Shown here: positions 58,999-64,000 of the stretch, one piece after another
How positions within the stretch are numbered: position 1 is the first letter of the stretch
Layout: each line of letters opens with the position of its first letter
NCBI GenBank assembly: GCA_035762175.1
Contig: DASTPP010000345.1
Coordinates: forward strand, 1 to 64,000
Reading direction: 5' to 3'
DNA from: DASTPP01 sp035762175
Lineage (GTDB): Bacteria > Myxococcota_A > Polyangia > Polyangiales > Polyangiaceae
DNA length: 64,000 bases
The notes under the pieces: model-generated
What the model saw: only the letters and a program-made list of their open reading frames with translations
The model's database searches: none
What the model was told of the DNA's origin: nothing
Position numbers and translations under genes: made by a program

Positions 58999-59604
58999 AT
59001 GGCGCTCGCCGCCCGCCTCGTCGTGCTCGTGCGCCACGGCGAGACCCCCTGGAGCCTCGCCGGCAAGCACACCGGCCGCACCGACATCGCCCTGACCGAC
59101 GCGGGCCGCGACGCCGCCCGCCGCGTGGGCGAGGCCCTCGCGGGCCGCGCTTTCGCCCGCGTGCTCTCGAGCCCGCTCGCGCGCGCCCTCGACACCTGCC
59201 GCCTCGCCGGCTTCGGCGATCGGGCCGAGCGCGACGAGGCCCTGCTCGAGTGGGACTACGGCGAGTACGAGGGGCTGACCACCCCAGAGATCCGCGCGGC
59301 GCGGCCGGACTGGTGGCTCTGGCGCGACGGGTGCCCGGGCGGCGAGGCCCCCGGCGAGGTGGCCGCGCGCGTCGACCCGCTCGTCGCCTCGCTCGCCGCG
59401 TCCGAGGGCGACGTGCTCGTCTTCGCCCACGCCCACCTCCTGCGCGTGCTCGCCGCCCGCTGGCTCGGCCTGCCCCCCTCGGAGGGCCGCCTCTTCGCCC
59501 TCGGCACCGCCTCGCTGAGCGCGCTCGGCTTCGAGCGCGAAGAGCGCGTCATCGCCCGCTGGAACGACGATAGCCATCTACGGCGGGCGCCGAGCGCGAC
59601 CTGA
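58999..59604 (+). CDS. Histidine phosphatase (phosphoglycerate mutase-like)
   Basis: 201 residues. VVLVRHGETPWSLAGKHTGRTDIALTDAGRDAAR is the RHG motif (His13), SSPLARALDTC the conserved SxxxRA, LLEWDYGEYEGLTTPEI the acid-base Glu segment, and VLVFAHAHLLRVLAARW the second His. It removes phosphate from a small molecule or protein. Near relatives include SixA, CobC and the broad-specificity GpmB; no precise substrate can be assigned. Confidence 0.9.
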   Translation: MALAARLVVLVRHGETPWSLAGKHTGRTDIALTDAGRDAARRVGEALAGRAFARVLSSPLARALDTCRLAGFGDRAERDEALLEWDYGEYEGLTTPEIRAARPDWWLWRDGCPGGEAPGEVAARVDPLVASLAASEGDVLVFAHAHLLRVLAARWLGLPPSEGRLFALGTASLSALGFEREERVIARWNDDSHLRRAPSAT

Positions 59605-60775
59605 GCCGTATGCGAAGGGCGCCCCGACGCGGGCCGCCTCGGGCGTTGACGCTCGGCAAAATCGGCCCGGCCGAGCGGCGCGGGGTTCGCCACGGCGCCC
59701 GTACCCATACCGATGTAGCCACGAGTGACCAAAGGCAAGGCCCCCGCCCCTCCGGACGATCACGCTCTCGCGCTTTGCTTAAAAACTTCTTCTGTGAGCA
59801 TACGCCCCCCACGTTCGGGCAGGCTCCCCGGGCCCGGCGCGCGCTGGGCCGAATGGCCGATGGCCGATTGTCCTTTGGCCTTTGCGTCGGGGGCGTACGC
59901 CGTTGCGTCGGGGGCGTACGCAATGGTTTTCGATCTCGCCGGCCCCGTCCTTGCTTGCGTTAGCCCCGGCTTATCTCGGTCGCAGCTTGCGTTGGCCCCG
60001 GCTTATCTCGGCCGCAGCTTGCGTTGGCCCCGGCTTATCTCCGTCGGAAGGGCGCGGGCCGGCCGGAGGGCCGGGTTCGGGGCGGGGCGAGGGGGCGTCG
60101 GGCGTCGTCGGCCGCGCGTGGCTCGAAACGTGCTGAGGCGGCCGGGCTTGGTTTTCAGGGGGTTAAGCGGACAAGTGGGTTCGCCGTCGCTTGGCAGCGC
60201 GGGCCCCCCGAGGGGGCCGCGGGCGAGGCGCGGCGGAGCCGCGCGGGCCTCGGCGGGGCGGCTGCCTTCGCGCGGCTTTGGCCGCCGATTTCTCGGCTTT
60301 GCGGCGGCCGGTTCATGTTTTGAACGCGCGCGTTCGGTTCATGTTTTGAACGGGGCCGGGGGGCGTGCACGAGAGAATAAAAAAAGCGCACGTCCTATCG
60401 TTTCATCCTTGAAATCGAAACGACTTCACGATACCACGTAGCTTGCAAGCGGCGTGTGTGGCAACCCGCGACACTGCGCCCCAAAGTTCTACCTTGTCGC
60501 TGAACCGGCGCCGTGGGCGCCTTCAAGCGATCGACAGGGCGATAGCCGTAAAGATTCTGAACCGTGGCCCCCCGTGCCGTGAACGCGGCGGCGGGGGGGC
60601 AGTGCGGGCTCGGGGCCCCCTCGGGGCGGCCTTCGGGCGGTTTTTCTCGTTGCGGCGCTTGCTTCGGCTTGGCGAGTGAGATCGAAACCGACGAATTGGG
60701 CCAGACGCGCGCTCACGGTGGGGGCGAGTTCGGTCCGCAACCTTGGGTCCGCATAGTTCCAGGTGAGGTGGCGAG
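59605..60775. other. Intergenic region with short repeats
   Basis: 1171 bases without a convincing gene. At 59888-59925 the 19-bp unit gcgtcgggggcgtacgc is duplicated. From 59964 to about 60050, ccccggcttatctcggtcgcagcttgcgttgg repeats three times with a 32-bp period. An AT-richer patch at 60360-60430 (ataaaaaaag; cgtttc...gaaacg at 60399-60422) may be a promoter zone for the protease gene. Confidence 0.5.
60311..60351. promoter_or_regulatory. Two copies of a 15-bp palindrome
   Basis: gttcatgttttgaac occurs at 60311-60325 and 60337-60351, centres 26 bp apart. The ends GTTCA/TGAAC are inverted repeats. Located 425 bp upstream of the protease start at 60776. It looks like a dimer-binding operator pair; the protein is unknown. 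Confidence 0.55.
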
Positions 60776-62023
60776 ATGATTCAGCGCAACGTTCGTGCTC
60801 GTTGGTCTTCCGCGCGGTCGATGGTGATCTGGGGCGGCGTCGCGCTGCTCGCCGCGTGTGCCTCGGAGAGCTCGGCGCCCGACGAGGGCGCGTCGAACAA
60901 AGAGGGCTGCGGCAGCCTCGAAGAGTTCAAGGCCCGCTACGTCTACGTCGACCAGCTCGGCGTCGCGATCGTCAACGGCGACACGCCCGTCGCGACCGAG
61001 CGCGAGCTCAACGAGTTCTACTCGGTCGTCTGCGGCAAGACCGACGACTCGCTCATCGTGCACCGGGTCAGCGTCGGCGGCGCCGACGCCAAGTGGAGCG
61101 ACACGCAGAAGCTCAACCTGACCTACTGCATCGGCAACACGTTCAACGCGACCCAGAAGGCCGCCGTCAAGGCCGCGATGGACAGCGCGACGGCCGCCTG
61201 GGAGGCCGCCGGCAACGTCAACTTCGTTCACAACACCTCGCAAGACGCCAACTGTACGGCGTCGAACAACAACGTCGTCTTCGACGTCAACCTGACCAAC
61301 TCGGGCGGCCAGTTCCTCGCGCGCGCGTTCTTCCCGAACCAGTCGCGCAGCACCCGCAACGTGCTCGTCGACACCTCGGCCTTCGGCAACCTCGCGCCCT
61401 GGACGCTCGCCGGCATCATGCGCCACGAGCTCGGCCACACCCTCGGCTTCCGCCACGAGCACACCCGCCCCGAGGCCGGCACCTGCTTCGAAGACAACCA
61501 GTGGCGCTCGCTGACGACTTACGACTCGGCGTCCGTCATGCACTACCCGCAGTGCAACGGCTCGCAGACCGGCGACCTCATCATCACGGCGAAAGACAAG
61601 CAGGGCACGACGGCCCTCTATGGCGCCCCCGGCGGCGCGGGCGGCTCGGGCGGCTCGGGCGGCTCGGGCGGCTCCGGCGGCTCCGGCGGCTCGGGCGGCT
61701 CGGCCGGCTCGGGCGGCACGGGCGGCGGCGGCACGGACCCGCCGAACAGCTGCCTCAAGGTCGGCGGCACCTACTGCGGCGGCCAGTCGAACGACGGCTG
61801 CTGGTGCGACAGCCAGTGCACCCAGTTCGGCGACTGCTGCCCCGACCGGAACCAGGTCTGCAGCACGACCCCGCCGCCCCCGCCGCCCCCGCCCCCCCCG
61901 CCGCCGTCCAACACCTGCGTCAACCGCTGCGGCCAGCAGGCCCCCGCGGGCTGCTTCTGCGACACCGCCTGCGCGCAGTTCAACGACTGCTGCCCGGACA
62001 AGGTCCAGGCCTGCGGCGGCTGA
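60776..62023 (+). CDS. Secreted or lipoprotein zinc metalloprotease with two somatomedin-B-like domains
   Basis: 415 residues; SD aggtgagg before ATG 60776. Signal with WGGVALLAAC (lipobox). The protease domain has HELGHTLGFRHEH (His217, Glu218, His221, His227) and the Met-turn SVMHYPQ, i.e. the metzincin/M57 group. A Gly/Ser spacer (GGSGGSGG) leads to two Cys-rich somatomedin-B-like domains: CLKVGGTYCGGQSNDGCWC...CCPDRNQVC and CVNRCGQQAPAGCFC...CCPDKVQAC, separated by a Pro run (PPPPPPPPP). Each has eight Cys. Such domains bind proteins in animals; here they may anchor or target the protease. Calcium or zinc dependent proteolysis is inferred. Confidence 0.85.
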   Translation: MIQRNVRARWSSARSMVIWGGVALLAACASESSAPDEGASNKEGCGSLEEFKARYVYVDQLGVAIVNGDTPVATERELNEFYSVVCGKTDDSLIVHRVSVGGADAKWSDTQKLNLTYCIGNTFNATQKAAVKAAMDSATAAWEAAGNVNFVHNTSQDANCTASNNNVVFDVNLTNSGGQFLARAFFPNQSRSTRNVLVDTSAFGNLAPWTLAGIMRHELGHTLGFRHEHTRPEAGTCFEDNQWRSLTTYDSASVMHYPQCNGSQTGDLIITAKDKQGTTALYGAPGGAGGSGGSGGSGGSGGSGGSGGSAGSGGTGGGGTDPPNSCLKVGGTYCGGQSNDGCWCDSQCTQFGDCCPDRNQVCSTTPPPPPPPPPPPPSNTCVNRCGQQAPAGCFCDTACAQFNDCCPDKVQACGG

Positions 62024-62094
62024 ACGCCCCCTGAGCCGAGGCGCCCGCGCCGAACGCGGGCGCGCTGCCCCGGCGCCCCCCTTACGCGACCGAT

Positions 62095-62865
62095 TCAGCC
62101 CGCGGCGAGGGCGGCGAGGGCCTCGTCGACCTCGGTGACGACCATGTGGGCCAGGCGCTCGACCAGCTCGCGCCCCTCGTCGGCCGAGGCAAGGCGAGGT
62201 CGCCCGGTATAGGCGCGGCCCATGCCCAACTCGACGAAGCTCGACACGCCGCGGCGGATGCCATCGGACAGGCTCGTATCGAGGTCGGGCAGCGCCGAAG
62301 CGGCCGGCCCGTCGACGAGCGCGGGGGCGAGGGCGAGCACCAGGCTCGTCTCGTAACGCCCCGCGTGGCAGGCGCCCGACTTGAACTCGTCGCCGAGCGT
62401 GCGGGCCCAGCGGCGCGCGAGCGGGCAGGCGACGGACACGCGCGGGGCGAGCCCCGAGGCGGCGGCGCGCACGGCGGCGTCGTGCGCGGGCTCGAGGTGG
62501 TTGTTGACCAGGCACACGTGGGCGAAGCCCTCGGCGAGCAGGGCCTCGGCGACGGCGCGCACGAAGGCCGAGAGGGCCGGGGCGGGCACCGAGAGCGCGC
62601 CCCGGAAGCCGCGGGCGAAGTCGGTGACGCCGTAGGCGAGCGCGGGGGCGACGAACGCGGCCCGGCCGCGCTCGCGCAGGAGGGCGGCGGCGCGGGCCGA
62701 GACGCCCTCGCTGATGACGACGTCGGTCGAGAGCGGCAGGTGCGGCCCGTGCGGCTCGGTGCTGCCGACGGGCACGAGGGCGACGGCGGGGCCGGGCCGG
62801 GCGAGCGCCGCGGCGAGGGCCTCGGTGCCGAGCTCGGCGAGGGCGAGGGGCTCTCGGGCGGGCAT
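62095..62865 (-). CDS. Creatininase-family amidohydrolase
   Basis: 256 residues. VALVPVGSTEPHGPHLPLSTDVVIS binds the metal (Glu, His, Asp), VNNHLEPAHDAA is a second metal motif, and GACHAGRYETSLVLALAP a third. These match creatininase and MftE-like proteins. The gene stops 71 bp past the protease and starts 6 bases after the benzoate-CoA ligase stop. The link to a CoA ligase suggests hydrolysis of an amide-type intermediate in an aromatic pathway, but the substrate is unknown. Confidence 0.85.
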   Translation of the reverse strand: MPAREPLALAELGTEALAAALARPGPAVALVPVGSTEPHGPHLPLSTDVVISEGVSARAAALLRERGRAAFVAPALAYGVTDFARGFRGALSVPAPALSAFVRAVAEALLAEGFAHVCLVNNHLEPAHDAAVRAAASGLAPRVSVACPLARRWARTLGDEFKSGACHAGRYETSLVLALAPALVDGPAASALPDLDTSLSDGIRRGVSSFVELGMGRAYTGRPRLASADEGRELVERLAHMVVTEVDEALAALAAG

Positions 62866-62871
62866 CGCGGC

Positions 62872-64000
62872 TCAGAGCTCGGGCGGGTTCTCGCCGCGCG
62901 CCTCGCGCTCGCGCAGGGTCTTGCGGTCGAGCTTGCCGCGGTCGTTCTTCGGCAGCTCGGACACGAAGGCGACGAAGCGGGGGTACTTGTGCTTGGCGAG
63001 CCGGTCGCGGGCGAGCTCTTTCAGCTCGCGCCGCAGCGCCTCGCGCGACTCGGGCGAGGCGAGGCGCCCGCCGTGCGTCGCCTTGACGACGACGAGCGCC
63101 TTCGGCTTGACGAGCCCGGCGTCGTCGGCGCCGATGACGGCCACCTCGGCCACCGCCTCGTGCGCGAGCAGGCAGGCCTCGAGCTCGGCGGGGGCCACGA
63201 ACTGCCCGCTCACCTTGAGCAGCTCGTCGGCGCGCCCGTCGTAATAGAGATAGCCCTCGGCGTCGGCGTGAAAGAGGTCGCCCGTGCGGCACCAGGCGCC
63301 GAAGAAGGTCGCGTGGCTCTTTTCGCGATCGAGCCAGTAGCCGAAGGCGGTGCTGCCGCCCTTGACCCAGAGCACGCCGATGTCGCCGGCGGGCAGCGGG
63401 GGGGCGCCGGGGCCCTCGGCGTCTTCGGCGAGCACGCGCAGCTCGTAGCCCTCGACCGCGCGCCCGAGGCTGCCCGCGCGCACGTCGCCGGGGCGGTTCG
63501 AGGCGTAGATGTGGAACATCTCGGCCGAGCCGATGCCGTCGTAGACCTCGCTGCCGAAGCGCTCGCGCCAGCGCGCCAAGAGGGGCCCGGGCAGGGCCTC
63601 GCCCGCCGAGTACGAGAAGCGCAGGCTCGCGAGGTCGACGCCCGGCTCGCCCCGGGCCCGGAGCGACTCGTCGTGCTCGAGGATCTTGCCCATCATCGTG
63701 GGCACCTGCGTGAGCACCGTCGGCCGGTAGCGCGCGATCGCGTCGAGCAGGCTCTCGGGCGTGGGCCGCTCGGCGAAGAGCCCGACGCTCGCGCCGACCG
63801 CGAAGGGGAACATCAGGTTCGTGCCCGTCGCGTAGCCGAAGAAGAGGCGCGGCACGCTGACGCAGACGTCGTCTTCGCGCAGGCCCATCGTGCGCTTGGC
63901 GAAGACCTCGGTGTTGAAGGCGAAGTCGCCGTGCGCGTGCATCGCCGCCTTGGGCCGCCCCGTCGAGCCCGAGGTGAAGAGCCAGATCGCGGGCTCGTCG
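62872..64000 (-). CDS. Benzoate-CoA ligase family protein (5' end outside window)
   Basis: Adenylate-forming ligase; 376 codons of the C-terminal part are present. At the right edge LFTSGSTGRPKAAMH is the AMP-binding signature. PRLFFGYATGTNLMFPFAVGASVGLFAERPTPES is characteristic of benzoate-CoA ligases, as are YDGIGSAEMFHIYASNRPGDVRAGSLGR, GDLFHADAEGYLYYDGRADELLKVSGQ and SELPKNDRGKLDRKTL (catalytic Lys). It would make benzoyl-CoA or a hydroxy/aryl analogue from the acid, ATP and CoA. The rest of its operon lies to the right. Confidence 0.88.
   Translation of the reverse strand, partial: DEPAIWLFTSGSTGRPKAAMHAHGDFAFNTEVFAKRTMGLREDDVCVSVPRLFFGYATGTNLMFPFAVGASVGLFAERPTPESLLDAIARYRPTVLTQVPTMMGKILEHDESLRARGEPGVDLASLRFSYSAGEALPGPLLARWRERFGSEVYDGIGSAEMFHIYASNRPGDVRAGSLGRAVEGYELRVLAEDAEGPGAPPLPAGDIGVLWVKGGSTAFGYWLDREKSHATFFGAWCRTGDLFHADAEGYLYYDGRADELLKVSGQFVAPAELEACLLAHEAVAEVAVIGADDAGLVKPKALVVVKATHGGRLASPESREALRRELKELARDRLAKHKYPRFVAFVSELPKNDRGKLDRKTLREREARGENPPEL

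Noticed and set aside
59725..60441. Open frames of up to 238 codons before the protease gene
   Set aside because: Products are low-complexity and follow the 19-bp and 32-bp repeats; no start site or recognised motif.

Overview
The window is very GC-rich (above 70% by eye, with strong G/C bias at third codon positions) and reads like a chromosome segment of a myxobacterium of the Polyangiales type (Myxococcota). The main reasons are several lipoproteins with long Gly/Ser/Thr- or Gly/Ala-rich spacers behind the lipobox, a Ser/Thr kinase beside FHA and TPR proteins, a diheme DUF1588-like protein with a Tat-exported DUF1501 protein, an IF-3 with a long acidic tail, and a large caspase-like protein. 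The species assignment is an inference from gene content. I saw no rRNA, tRNA or CRISPR array.

Layout. 0-8.7 kb: ABC-F ATPase (cut by the left edge), a membrane-anchored PD-(D/E)XK protein whose 3' end looks frame-damaged, a fatty acid desaturase, an amidohydrolase lipoprotein, infC and coaA. 8.8-14.2 kb: two hypothetical proteins, a helical-repeat protein and a ParE-type toxin pair, separated by intergenic arrays of palindromic units. 14.4-21.4 kb: a rearranged, lower-GC zone with two halves of a broken lipoprotein gene, an IS4-family remnant, a nuclease-like gene and an SdsA1-type alkylsulfatase. 21.3-35.4 kb: a signalling and envelope block (kinase diverging from TPR/FHA/PEGA-like/lipoprotein genes; cytochrome, lipoprotein and DUF1501 genes; a LytT/LytS two-component pair). 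35.4-38.4 kb: a nucleotidyltransferase pair and a lytic transglycosylase. 38.5-47.8 kb: a complete lower pathway for hydroquinone and hydroxyquinol. 47.9-64 kb: an unknown protein, an RlmI-like methyltransferase, a caspase-like protein, an oxygenase, an SRPBCC protein, an ABC exporter, a histidine phosphatase, a metalloprotease, a creatininase homologue and a benzoate-CoA ligase cut by the right edge.

The clearest functional unit is 38.5-47.8 kb. Both subunits of a type II hydroquinone 1,2-dioxygenase (HapC/HapD, PnpC/PnpD type), 4-hydroxymuconic semialdehyde dehydrogenase, a two-subunit 3-oxoadipate CoA-transferase, maleylacetate reductase, 3-oxoadipyl-CoA thiolase and a Rieske protein lie head to tail with overlaps or very short gaps. 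An IclR-family regulator and a hydroxyquinol 1,2-dioxygenase diverge from them. Two 15-bp palindromes of the form GTTCG-N5-CGAAC sit in the divergent promoter. Together they would take hydroquinone or hydroxyquinol through maleylacetate and 3-oxoadipate to succinyl-CoA and acetyl-CoA. The enzyme that makes the hydroquinone is not in the window.

The most unusual non-coding signal is a set of intergenic arrays at 9.7-10.05, 12.66-13.0 and 53.66-54.05 kb. Their sequences are unrelated, but each is built of short palindromic units repeating every 41-43 bp, about four DNA helical turns, and each lies upstream of a gene. Two of the three are arranged as inverted arms around a centre. Other arrays have periods of 36, 60, 40, 34 and 32 bp; the 40-bp one duplicates the start region of the gene at 55319 and creates two 11-codon leader ORFs.
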